A stretch of 6,415 nucleotides of DNA from an uncultured Clostridia bacterium (GTDB lineage: Bacteria; Bacillota; Clostridia; Oscillospirales; Acutalibacteraceae). Positions within the stretch are counted from its first letter, which is position 1; each line of letters begins with the position of its first letter. A program made the translations under genes and the position numbers. The notes beneath the pieces were generated by a model. It worked only from the letters and a program-made list of their open reading frames with translations. It was not told where the DNA came from and did not search any database. Positions 1-6,415 of this stretch are shown piece after piece. The stretch lies in contig CAMFZK010000059.1 of NCBI GenBank assembly GCA_946006915.1, forward strand, positions 1-6,415, given 5' to 3'.

Positions 1-43
1 ACAAGGAGTATCGTCGGCAGCGTCAGATGTGTATAAGAGACAG
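1..43 (+). other. Untrimmed Illumina Nextera i5/Read 1 adapter (non-genomic)
   Basis: These bases match, without mismatch, the Nextera transposase-side adapter in its normal order. AC at 1-2 is the end of the P5 arm. AAGGAGTA at 3-10 equals the Nextera i5 index known as N507/S507. TCGTCGGCAGCGTC at 11-24 is the Read 1 primer part, and AGATGTGTATAAGAGACAG at 25-43 is the Tn5 mosaic end. Genomic sequence therefore starts at about base 44. The likely origin is read-through of a short insert whose adapter tail was not trimmed before assembly, which also explains why the sequence stops just before dnaN. It should be masked: it creates an open frame from base 29 that adds six false residues (MYKRQN) to DnaN, and the AAGGAG that looks like a ribosome binding site is part of the barcode. 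The match was recognised from memory but is complete across all adapter parts. Confidence 0.98.
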
Positions 44-46
44 AAT

Positions 47-1147
47 ATGCTTTTTTCAGTTGAACGTGCAAAATTGTTAGAAGCGGTTTCAAAACTTCAA
101 AGCGTTGTCGGTTCTAAAACTTCTATGCCGATATTGGAGGGTATTTTAATTTCTGCCGAACAGGGAAAAATAACCCTTGTTTCCTACAATCTTGAAATGG
201 GAATGAAAAAGGAAATTTACGCTAAATGCGAACAAGAAGGGGATATTGTAATAAATGCCCGTCTTCTTGCTGATATTTTAAGAAGAATGAACGGTTTGCA
301 GGTTGAAATTTCTGCCGACGAAAAGTTAAACATTAACATTAAAAGCGGAGAAGCCACCTTTGACATTATGGGTATGGCGGCTACCGATTATCCCGAAATT
401 CCCAGCATTTCACAGAGCAACAGTTTTGAAATTGACGGTAAACTTTTAACCCAAATGAAAAAAGGTACCTCCTTTGCCGCCGCACAAACAGAGGGCAGTA
501 AGCCCATTCTTACCGGTATAAATATTTCGGTAAGCGATAATATTATTCAGTTTGTTGCAATAGACGGTTACCGTTTGGCAATAAAGCGTGAGCCGGTTAA
601 ACAAATTAACGATTTGGAATTTACCGTAACCGGCAAATCTTTAAACGAAGCGGTAAAACTTATAGACGATGAAACCGAAAAGGTTGAAATTAACGTTGGC
701 GACCGTCTTATTTGCTTTAATATTAACGGATATGCTTTTATTTCCCGCCTTTTGGAGGGTGAGTTTGTAAACTACCAAAAAACTTTACCCGAAGGTTACA
801 AACAAAGGGTTGTTGTAAATACAAGGGATTTAGTAAATACCATTGAGCGTGTTTCTTTGCTTATAAGCGAATCTTTTACCACCCCTGTACGTTGTTATTT
901 TAATGAACTTAACGTGGTATTTACCTGTGCTACTTCTATGGGACGTGCTACCGAAACTTTCAACACCAAATTAGAGGGCGAAAATTTTGAAATCGGTCTT
1001 AACAGCCACTATTTGCTGGACGCTTTAAAGGCGATTGATGACGAAAACATACAGATTTTGTTTAACGGACCTAATGCAGGCGTTCTTTTAACCCCCCAAG
1101 AGGGTGACGGTTTTAAATATATGATAATGCCTATGAGGTTGAAATAA
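47..1147 (+). CDS. dnaN: DNA polymerase III beta subunit (sliding clamp)
   Basis: This is the ring-shaped clamp that encircles DNA and tethers the replicative polymerase; it also docks other replication and repair proteins. From ATG 47 the product is 366 residues, a normal length for the family. It opens with MLFSVERAKLLEAVSKL, the usual N-terminal clamp pattern, with PILEGI shortly after. The three clamp domains should lie at about residues 1-120, 125-245 and 247-366. The C-terminus IMPMRLK closely matches the MPMRL end of the E. coli clamp, which lines the pocket that binds partner peptides. The open frame extends upstream to ATG 29, but those codons are sequencing adapter, so 47 is chosen. 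Only three genomic bases precede the start, so its own ribosome binding site and the upstream dnaA are not present. The TAA stop overlaps the yaaA start by one base. The gene looks intact. Confidence 0.97.
   Translation: MLFSVERAKLLEAVSKLQSVVGSKTSMPILEGILISAEQGKITLVSYNLEMGMKKEIYAKCEQEGDIVINARLLADILRRMNGLQVEISADEKLNINIKSGEATFDIMGMAATDYPEIPSISQSNSFEIDGKLLTQMKKGTSFAAAQTEGSKPILTGINISVSDNIIQFVAIDGYRLAIKREPVKQINDLEFTVTGKSLNEAVKLIDDETEKVEINVGDRLICFNINGYAFISRLLEGEFVNYQKTLPEGYKQRVVVNTRDLVNTIERVSLLISESFTTPVRCYFNELNVVFTCATSMGRATETFNTKLEGENFEIGLNSHYLLDALKAIDDENIQILFNGPNAGVLLTPQEGDGFKYMIMPMRLK
1135..1138 (+). promoter_or_regulatory. Ribosome binding site for yaaA inside the end of dnaN
   Basis: GAGG lies eight bases before the yaaA ATG at 1147, within the last codons of dnaN. 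With the TAATG stop/start overlap it suggests that ribosomes finishing dnaN re-initiate on yaaA. It supports the chosen yaaA start. The match to the consensus is only four bases. Confidence 0.55.
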
Positions 1148-1359
1148 TGAATTTTAGAAAAATTTCAATAAAAGAAGATTTTATCCGATTAGACAGTGCT
1201 ATGAAATTAGCCGATATGGTTGTTACCGGCGGTCACGCAAAAATTGTTATTCAAAATGGAGAAGTTAAAGTAAACGGCGATGTTTGCTTAATGAGGGGTA
1301 AAAAACTGCATAAAGGCGATAAGGTTGAGTTTGAAAACAACGGTTTTGAAATTGTATGA
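1147..1359 (+). CDS. yaaA: S4 domain RNA-binding protein YaaA (RlbA)
   Basis: A 70-residue protein that consists of little more than one S4 fold, the small RNA-binding module of ribosomal protein S4 and pseudouridine synthases. Visible features are the opening helix region with KLADMVVTGGHAK at residues 20-32, then QNGEVKVNGDV at 36-46, RGKKLHKGD at 50-58 and VEF at 60-62. This is the usual YaaA pattern of a helix, a GG turn, the VKVNG strand and a basic loop. B. subtilis has the same gene between dnaN and recF, where it is called yaaA or rlbA. A role in ribosome assembly or RNA binding is proposed for the family, but the exact substrate is not settled. The gene overlaps dnaN by one base and recF by four (ATGA), so translational coupling on both sides is likely. 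Family membership is clear; the function is inferred. Confidence 0.93.
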   Translation: MNFRKISIKEDFIRLDSAMKLADMVVTGGHAKIVIQNGEVKVNGDVCLMRGKKLHKGDKVEFENNGFEIV

Positions 1360-2417
1360 TAGTTTTAAATCTTGCTTGTAAAAACTTTCGCAATTTAGAA
1401 AATATAAATATTTCCCCGTGTGAGGAAATGAATGTAATTTGCGGAGAAAATGCCCAGGGTAAAACCAATATTTTGGAATCGGTTTGGCTTTTTACGGGTG
1501 CTAAAAGTTTTAGAACAAATAAAGACAATAACTTTATTAAATTCGGCACCGAAAAAGCGGTATGCAAATTAGATTTTAAGAGCGAGGGCATAGAAAAAAA
1601 CGCCGAAATTACAATTAAAGAAAAAAGGGAAGTTTCTTTAAACGGGAAAAAGATAAAATCGGCAAGTGCGTTTGCGGGTAATTTTAATGCAATTGTTTTT
1701 TCGCCTAACGATTTATCCCTTGTGTCAGACGGACCGAATGTAAGACGCAAATTTTTAGACACCGCAATCGGTCAACTTTACCCCGCTTATATAAACATTT
1801 TAAAAAATTACATAAGAGCGGTAACACAGCGAAATAAAATTATTAAAGATTTTAAATACGATTCCACTCTTTCTATAATGCTTGATGTTTACGAAAATGA
1901 AATTTCACAAAACGGTGAAAAAATAATAAATTTCAGAAAGCGGTATATTGAGGTTATAAACGAATTTTTAGGAAATGTTTATGACGGTATTTCAGGCGGA
2001 AGAGAAAAAATTGAAACCGAATATATTTCCTCCTACAGTGATGATTTAAGCGAAAAATTAAAATTTGCTCGCAAAGAAGATATGTTTTCGGGGGTAACTT
2101 CGATAGGTCCTCACCGTGATGATCTAGAATTTAAAATAAACGGAATTTCGGCAAGGAATTTTGCTTCGCAGGGGCAAAAGCGGAGCATTGCTTTAGCGGT
2201 TAAACTTTCCGAAGCCGAGGTTATAAAGAAAAATGTCGGTGAATGTCCTGTTATTTTGTTAGATGATGTTATGAGTGAATTAGACCCGTTAAGACAAGAT
2301 TTTATTTTAAACCACATAAAAGGTATGCAATCTTTTTTAACCTGTTGCGATGAAAGTAATATAAAAAACTTAATTGCGGGGAAAAAATTTATTATAAAAA
2401 ACGGAAGAGTTGTGTAA
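1356..2417 (+). CDS. recF: DNA replication and repair protein RecF
   Basis: RecF is an SMC/ABC-type ATPase that works with RecO and RecR to load RecA on single-strand gaps, helping restart of stalled forks. The 353-residue product has the expected order: strand and FRN motif at 10-13, Walker A GENAQGKTN at 30-38 (K36, T37), the family motif GPHRDDL at 251-257, ABC signature SQGQ at 271-274, Walker B VILLDD at 299-304, and the D-loop SELD at 307-310. The central part (about 125-245) is the coiled-coil/arm lobe, which is short in RecF compared with SMC proteins. The length is close to the family norm (about 360-370). The start ATG overlaps the yaaA stop as ATGA and no clear ribosome binding site is seen, so translation probably depends on yaaA. 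The TAA stop overlaps remB by one base. All nucleotide-binding motifs are intact. Confidence 0.97.
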   Translation: MIVLNLACKNFRNLENINISPCEEMNVICGENAQGKTNILESVWLFTGAKSFRTNKDNNFIKFGTEKAVCKLDFKSEGIEKNAEITIKEKREVSLNGKKIKSASAFAGNFNAIVFSPNDLSLVSDGPNVRRKFLDTAIGQLYPAYINILKNYIRAVTQRNKIIKDFKYDSTLSIMLDVYENEISQNGEKIINFRKRYIEVINEFLGNVYDGISGGREKIETEYISSYSDDLSEKLKFARKEDMFSGVTSIGPHRDDLEFKINGISARNFASQGQKRSIALAVKLSEAEVIKKNVGECPVILLDDVMSELDPLRQDFILNHIKGMQSFLTCCDESNIKNLIAGKKFIIKNGRVV

Positions 2418-2674
2418 TGTATTTGCATTTAGGCGGAGAGTATGTTGTAAAAGAGGAGGAGGTTATAGGCATTTTTGACCTTGATACTTCCACCGTTTCA
2501 AAACATACCAGAAATTTTTTAAACAAAAAAGAAAAAGAAAAAAAGGTTATAAACGTTTCCTTTGAACTTCCAAAGTCCTTTATATTAGTGGGGGACAAAC
2601 AAAACGAAAAAATTTATATTTCTCAAATATCTTCGGCAACACTTAACAAGCGTTCCGGAATAATTATAAAATAA
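2417..2674 (+). CDS. remB: RemB/YaaB-type DUF370 regulator
   Basis: A small protein of 85 residues beginning MYLHLGGEYVV, followed by VIGIFDLD at 16-23 and ending in YISQISSATLNKRSG. This matches the RemB (YaaB) pattern of B. subtilis, which starts MYIHLG and has IVGIFD and SSSTLKKR in the same places. RemB there promotes expression of biofilm matrix genes, alongside the paralogous DNA-binding protein RemA. In Clostridia the targets are not known, so a DNA-binding or regulatory role is inferred. The gene lies between recF and gyrB as in B. subtilis. It overlaps recF by one base (TAATG), with a weak GGAAGAG seven bases ahead of the start. Residues 37-43 form a Lys/Glu-rich stretch encoded by an A-rich run that holds a possible slippery heptamer. 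The protein is a few residues longer than the B. subtilis one. Confidence 0.9.
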   Translation: MYLHLGGEYVVKEEEVIGIFDLDTSTVSKHTRNFLNKKEKEKKVINVSFELPKSFILVGDKQNEKIYISQISSATLNKRSGIIIK

Positions 2675-2683
2675 GCAGAATTT

Positions 2684-2690
2684 GAAAGGA
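2684..2690 (+). promoter_or_regulatory. Ribosome binding site of gyrB
   Basis: GAAAGGA sits 11 bases before the gyrB ATG at 2702, in the 27-base gap after remB. It is slightly far from the start, with a run of T between, but it is the only candidate and supports the ATG at 2702. The gap contains no hairpin that would act as a terminator. Confidence 0.6.
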
Positions 2691-2701
2691 CGGCTTTTTT
2701 A

Positions 2702-4645
2702 ATGAATAACGAAATTACAACACCTGTCAGTGAGAGTTATGACGAAAACTCCATACAGGTATTGGAAGGACTTGAAGCGGTAAGAAAACGCCCGGGTATG
2801 TATATCGGCTCTACCGGTGAGCGTGGTTTACACCATTTGGTGTATGAAATTGTGGATAACTCTATTGACGAAGCGTTGGCAGGTTATTGCGATAAAATTA
2901 CCGTAGAACTTTTGGACGACGGTGTGATAAGAGTAACCGATAACGGTCGTGGTATACCGGTTGGTATTAACCCGCAAAAGGGTATTCCCACCGTTACGGT
3001 TGTATTTACCATTTTGCACGCCGGCGGTAAATTCGGCGGAAGCGGTTACAAGGTTTCGGGCGGTTTGCACGGTGTTGGTGCATCGGTTGTTAATGCGCTT
3101 TCAAGTTGGCTTGAAGTTGAAGTTAAAAACGGAGAACATATTTACAAACAAAGGTATGAACAGGGTAACATTGTAAACGAACTTGAAATTATAGGAGATA
3201 CTTTAGAGACAGGTACAACCGTTACCTTTAAACCCGACCCGACTATATTTACCGATACCACAAGATACGATTTTGATATTTTGTTACAGCGTCTTCGTGA
3301 ACAGGCATTCCTTAATGCGGGTATCCGTGTTGTTTTGGTGGATAAGAGAACCGATGCCGATATTCCCGACAGGACCGAAGATTTACATTACGAGGGCGGT
3401 ATAAAATCTTATGTTGAATATTTGCTCGAAAAAAGCAAAAAAGACCGTCTTAACAGCGATGTAATTTATTTAAGCGGTTCTTCGGGCGATTCTGTGGCAG
3501 AAATTGCCCTTTTGTGGAGTACGGCTTACGATAATAAAATAATGTCTTTTGCCAACACAATTCACACTATTGACGGCGGTACGCACGAATCTTCCTTTAA
3601 AACAAGTTTAGCAAGAGTTATAAACAAATACGGCAGGAACTTTAAGTTTTTAAAGGAAAGTGACAGTAACCTTAAAAGTGAAGATATTAACGAGGGACTT
3701 ATAGCCGTTGTAAGTGTAAAACTTACCGACGCGCAGTTTGAATCCCAAACAAAGGCAAAATTAGGAAATACCGCTATAGGTACGCTGGTTAATAACATTG
3801 TTGCGGATAAACTTATGCAGTATTTGGAAGAACATCCGCAAGAGGCAAAAATTATTCTTGATAAGTCTATTGCGTCTTCAAATGCCCGTGAGGCGGCACA
3901 AAAAGCAAGGGATTTGCAAAGAAATAAATCGGGTATAGGCGGCAGAACCCGTATGCCCGAAAAACTGAAAGACTGTATTTCAAACGACCCCACCAAAACC
4001 GAAATCTTCATTGTCGAGGGTGATTCGGCAGGCGGTTCGGCAGTAGAGGGAAGAAACAGTACCTACCAGGCAATTCTTCCGCTTTGGGGTAAAATGCTTA
4101 ATGTTGAAAAAGCAAGGGTGGACAAGGTTTACGGAAACGATAAATTAACCCCCGTTGTTGTAGCGCTAGGTACCGGAATTGCCGAAAATTTCGATATTTC
4201 GAAACTTCGATATGACAAAATTGTAATTATGGCGGATGCCGATGTTGACGGTAGCCACATCAGAACACTTTTGCTTACATTCTTCTTCCGTTATATGCCG
4301 CAACTTATAGAAGAAGGACACATTTATTTGGCACAACCGCCCCTTTACCGTGTTGCAAAAGGTAAAAAGTATTATGACGCTTTTACCGACGAGGAAAGGG
4401 ACACTTATATTGAACAGTTAGGCGGTAATGTTGATATTCAGCGTTACAAAGGTCTTGGTGAAATGAACCCCGAACAACTTTGGGAAACTACCCTTGACCC
4501 CGAACACAGAACAATGTTAAAGGTAACAATGGCAGATGCCGAAATTGCCGACCAAACATTCTCTATGCTTATGGGTGAAGAGGTTGAGCCGAGAAGAAGA
4601 TTTATTGAAGAAAATGCAATTTTTGCAACCGATTTGGATATATAA
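2702..4645 (+). CDS. gyrB: DNA gyrase subunit B
   Basis: GyrB is the ATPase subunit of gyrase (A2B2), which introduces negative supercoils and clears positive ones ahead of forks. The 647 residues are the short Gram-positive form, lacking the large insertion of E. coli GyrB. Domain order: GHKL ATPase at about 15-230, with RKRPGMYIG (28-36), EIVDNSIDEA (49-58, including the ATP/Mg-binding N53), DNGRGIPVG (80-88), and GGLHGVGASVVNA (120-132); transducer at about 231-400 with the QTK loop (349-351, K351); TOPRIM at about 432-550 with EGDSAGGSA (439-447) and DADVD (512-516), whose acidic residues bind the catalytic metal; C-terminal tail ending RRRFIEENA...LDI. Position 462, equivalent to E. coli Lys447 in the quinolone region, is Trp (LPLWGK). 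It is 13 bases upstream of gyrA. ParE is less likely, given the locus, the NVEKAR motif and the adjacent gyrA. Confidence 0.98.
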   Translation: MNNEITTPVSESYDENSIQVLEGLEAVRKRPGMYIGSTGERGLHHLVYEIVDNSIDEALAGYCDKITVELLDDGVIRVTDNGRGIPVGINPQKGIPTVTVVFTILHAGGKFGGSGYKVSGGLHGVGASVVNALSSWLEVEVKNGEHIYKQRYEQGNIVNELEIIGDTLETGTTVTFKPDPTIFTDTTRYDFDILLQRLREQAFLNAGIRVVLVDKRTDADIPDRTEDLHYEGGIKSYVEYLLEKSKKDRLNSDVIYLSGSSGDSVAEIALLWSTAYDNKIMSFANTIHTIDGGTHESSFKTSLARVINKYGRNFKFLKESDSNLKSEDINEGLIAVVSVKLTDAQFESQTKAKLGNTAIGTLVNNIVADKLMQYLEEHPQEAKIILDKSIASSNAREAAQKARDLQRNKSGIGGRTRMPEKLKDCISNDPTKTEIFIVEGDSAGGSAVEGRNSTYQAILPLWGKMLNVEKARVDKVYGNDKLTPVVVALGTGIAENFDISKLRYDKIVIMADADVDGSHIRTLLLTFFFRYMPQLIEEGHIYLAQPPLYRVAKGKKYYDAFTDEERDTYIEQLGGNVDIQRYKGLGEMNPEQLWETTLDPEHRTMLKVTMADAEIADQTFSMLMGEEVEPRRRFIEENAIFATDLDI

Positions 4646-4651
4646 GGAGGG
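4644..4651 (+). promoter_or_regulatory. Strong ribosome binding site of gyrA, overlapping the gyrB stop
   Basis: AAGGAGGG begins on the last two bases of the gyrB TAA stop and ends seven bases before the gyrA ATG at 4659. It is the best match to the anti-16S consensus in the window and fixes the gyrA start. Its overlap with the gyrB stop suggests coordinated translation of the two gyrase subunits. Confidence 0.85.
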
Positions 4652-4658
4652 ATAGAAA

Positions 4659-6415
4659 ATGGCTAAACAGGAAAATGTATACTGGCCGAGTGACAGCGAA
4701 ACCAACATAAAGCCGGTAGAAATTGTAGACGAAATTAAAAGCAGTATGCTGCAGTACTCTATGTCGGTTTTGGTAGGCCGTGCTATCCCTGATGTTAGGG
4801 ACGGTTTAAAACCCGTTCACAGAAGAATACTTTACACAATGTACGAAAACGGACTTACCCCCGATAAGGCATACCGTAAGTGTGCCGATACGGTAGGTTC
4901 GGTTTTGGGTAGATACCATCCGCACGGCGATGCTTCAGTTTATGACGCTATGGTTCGTATGGCGCAGGACTTTTCTTTAAGATATCCGCTGATAGACGGT
5001 CACGGTAACTTTGGTAATATAGACGGTTACCCCGCCGCTGCATACCGTTATACAGAGTCAAGAATGAACCGACTTTCCCACAGTATGCTTGACGATATTG
5101 ACAAAGAAACGGTTGATTTCAGCCCTAACTACGATAACCGTTTAAAAGAACCGAATGTTTTGCCGGTTCGTTTTCCGCAACTGCTTGTAAACGGTTCTTC
5201 GGGTATAGCGGTTGGTATGGCTACCGAAATTCCGCCCCACAATTTGGGCGAGGTTATTGACGGTATGTGTTGTCTTATTGACAATCCCGAGGCCGACTTA
5301 CAGGAAATTTGTCAATACATTAAAGGACCCGATTTCCCGACAGGCGGTATTATTATGGGAAGAAGCGGTATTCGTGCCGCTTACGCTACCGGCAGGGGAA
5401 AAATTGTACTTCGGGGTAAAGCCGAAATAGAGGAAGTTAAAAACGGCAAGTTTAGAATAATTATTACCGAAATTCCGTATAAGGTTAAAAAGCAGGAACT
5501 TGTTAAAAATATTTACGATTTAGCGGCCGATAAACGAATTGAGGGTATTGATGACGTTGTTGACTATTCCTCTAAACGTGACGGCGGTATTAGAATTATT
5601 GTTGACCTTAAAAAGGACGCTAACCCGCAGGTTGTACTTAATAAAATTTATAAAAATACTTCTTTGCAAACCACATTCGGCGCAATTTTGTTGGCTATTG
5701 TAAACGGAAAACCGCAAATTCTTACCTTAAAAGAAATGTTGCAAAACTGCATTGACTTCCAATGCGACATTATTGAAAGAAGAACCGCTTTTGACAAACG
5801 CAAAGCCGAAGAAAGAGCCCATATTTTGGAAGGTTTAAAGGTTGCGCTTGATTTTATTGACGAAGTTATTAAAATTATCCGTGCAAGTAAAAGTATTCCT
5901 GAAAGTAAAGAAGCACTTATGGAACGCTTTTCGCTTGACGATATTCAGGCAACCGCTATTGTGCAAATGCAGTTAGGTAAACTTTCGGGTCTTGAAAAAC
6001 AGAAAATTCTTGACGAATTGGAAGAAAAACTTGCATTTATTAAGGAATGTGAGGAAATTCTTGCAAGCAAGGCCAGAATACTTGACATTGTTAAAACCGA
6101 AGCACTTAATCTGCGTGACAAATTCTCGGACGACCGCCGTACCGACATTACAGACGTTGCGGGCGAAGTGGATATTGAAGACCTTATTCCCGAAGAGGAA
6201 TGTGTTATTACCAAAACCGAAAACGGTTATATTAAACGTGTAAGCGCCAGTGAATACAGCGTTCAAAACCGCGGCGGTAAGGGAATTAAGGGTATGAACA
6301 CCCGTGAAGATGACTTTGTACAAAATATGTTTGTATGTTCTTCGCACGATTCTATTATGATGTTCACCAATTTAGGCCGTGTTTACAGAATTAAGGCATA
6401 CGAAATACCCGAAGG
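4659..6415 (+). CDS. gyrA: DNA gyrase subunit A (3' end cut off by the window)
   Basis: GyrA is the breakage-reunion subunit of gyrase. The start is ATG 4659; 585 full codons plus two bases are present, against a usual length of about 800-850, so most of the C-terminal DNA-wrapping domain is missing. The frame is open to the window edge. Seen in order: RAIPDVRDGLKPVHRR (41-56); winged-helix/quinolone region with YHPHGDASVYD (86-96); catalytic tyrosine Y131 preceded by R130 (YRYTESR); the LPVRFPQLLVNGSSG segment (168-182); tower and coiled-coil gate (about 360-490, with IQATAIVQMQLGKLSGLE); then the first C-terminal blade with the GyrA box QNRGGKG at 536-542 (bases 6264-6284). The box separates GyrA from ParC. 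Ala92 is at the E. coli Ser83 position and Asp96 at the Asp87 position. Unusual residues Y124, P125 and Y129 lie just before the catalytic tyrosine. Confidence 0.97.
   Translation, partial: MAKQENVYWPSDSETNIKPVEIVDEIKSSMLQYSMSVLVGRAIPDVRDGLKPVHRRILYTMYENGLTPDKAYRKCADTVGSVLGRYHPHGDASVYDAMVRMAQDFSLRYPLIDGHGNFGNIDGYPAAAYRYTESRMNRLSHSMLDDIDKETVDFSPNYDNRLKEPNVLPVRFPQLLVNGSSGIAVGMATEIPPHNLGEVIDGMCCLIDNPEADLQEICQYIKGPDFPTGGIIMGRSGIRAAYATGRGKIVLRGKAEIEEVKNGKFRIIITEIPYKVKKQELVKNIYDLAADKRIEGIDDVVDYSSKRDGGIRIIVDLKKDANPQVVLNKIYKNTSLQTTFGAILLAIVNGKPQILTLKEMLQNCIDFQCDIIERRTAFDKRKAEERAHILEGLKVALDFIDEVIKIIRASKSIPESKEALMERFSLDDIQATAIVQMQLGKLSGLEKQKILDELEEKLAFIKECEEILASKARILDIVKTEALNLRDKFSDDRRTDITDVAGEVDIEDLIPEEECVITKTENGYIKRVSASEYSVQNRGGKGIKGMNTREDDFVQNMFVCSSHDSIMMFTNLGRVYRIKAYEIPE

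Noticed and set aside
3..8. AAGGAG as a ribosome binding site for dnaN
   Set aside because: It is part of the i5 index AAGGAGTA within the adapter, not genomic DNA.
1265..1762. 165-codon open frame on the minus strand
   Set aside because: It lies across the end of yaaA and the start of recF, both clearly real by motif; its translation shows no recognisable domain and it is antisense to conserved coding sequence. The same reasoning removes the minus-strand frames at 2111-2428, 3562-4011 and 5945-6347.
2675..2701. Possible terminator or promoter between remB and gyrB (T run at 2695-2700)
   Set aside because: There is no stable inverted repeat before the T run and no convincing -35/-10 pair; the gap is only 27 bases and is accounted for by the gyrB ribosome binding site.
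2851..2859. TGTGGATAA, a perfect reverse-complement match to the DnaA box TTATCCACA, inside gyrB
   Set aside because: The bases encode the strongly conserved Val-Asp-Asn of the gyrase ATPase motif (IVDN), so protein constraint explains the match. It is a single site with no cluster around it; a weaker 8-of-9 match near 3337 is also isolated in coding sequence.
5212..5430. 72-codon open frame on the plus strand within gyrA
   Set aside because: It is a shifted-frame shadow of gyrA, which is continuously open and motif-rich through this region.
2702..6415. parE/parC (topoisomerase IV) instead of gyrB/gyrA
   Set aside because: The position beside dnaN-recF, the NVEKAR motif in the B subunit and the GyrA box QNRGGKG in the A subunit all point to gyrase.
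1..6415. A new defence, mobile or RNA system
   Set aside because: Every genomic base from 47 on is accounted for by well-known housekeeping genes or by gaps under 30 bases; no repeats, unusual RNA-like structure or foreign cargo was seen.

Overview
The window is the conserved 'right arm' of a bacterial replication-origin neighbourhood: dnaN - yaaA (S4 protein) - recF - remB - gyrB - gyrA. All genes lie on the + strand and are packed almost without gaps. This order downstream of dnaA is typical of Bacillota (Bacillus subtilis has the same series). The DNA is AT-rich, the gyrB length is of the short Gram-positive type, remB/DUF370 is present, and the gyrase sequence details fit an uncultured member of class Clostridia, perhaps a gut-type Oscillospirales. 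The class-level placement is an inference from composition and gene order, not a search result.

Layout: bases 1-43 are not genomic. They are an untrimmed Illumina Nextera adapter: the last two bases before the i5 index, the 8-base index AAGGAGTA, the Read 1 primer segment, and the Tn5 mosaic end. Genomic sequence begins at about base 44, three bases before the true dnaN start at 47, so dnaA, the dnaA-dnaN spacer and any oriC elements are missing. dnaN (47-1147), yaaA (1147-1359), recF (1356-2417) and remB (2417-2674) follow, joined by start/stop overlaps of 1, 4 and 1 bases. A 27-base gap carrying a ribosome binding site precedes gyrB (2702-4645). A 13-base gap with a strong ribosome binding site precedes gyrA, which starts at 4659 and runs off the window end after 585 complete codons. 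There is no gene-free stretch over 100 bases, no RNA gene, no repeat array and no mobile element.

Functionally the genes supply replication and its support. DnaN is the polymerase clamp, RecF loads RecA at gapped or stalled forks, and GyrB and GyrA form DNA gyrase, which relaxes positive supercoils ahead of the fork. YaaA is a small S4-fold RNA-binding protein and RemB is a small DUF370 regulator. No promoter or terminator is evident inside the cluster, so co-transcription from a promoter upstream of the window is likely.

No new biological system is visible here. The points worth a second look are the adapter and the false N-terminus it creates on DnaN, a gyrase whose quinolone-pocket residues differ from the E. 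coli type (GyrA Ala92, GyrB Trp462), unusual residues next to the GyrA catalytic tyrosine, and a possible slippery heptamer in remB.
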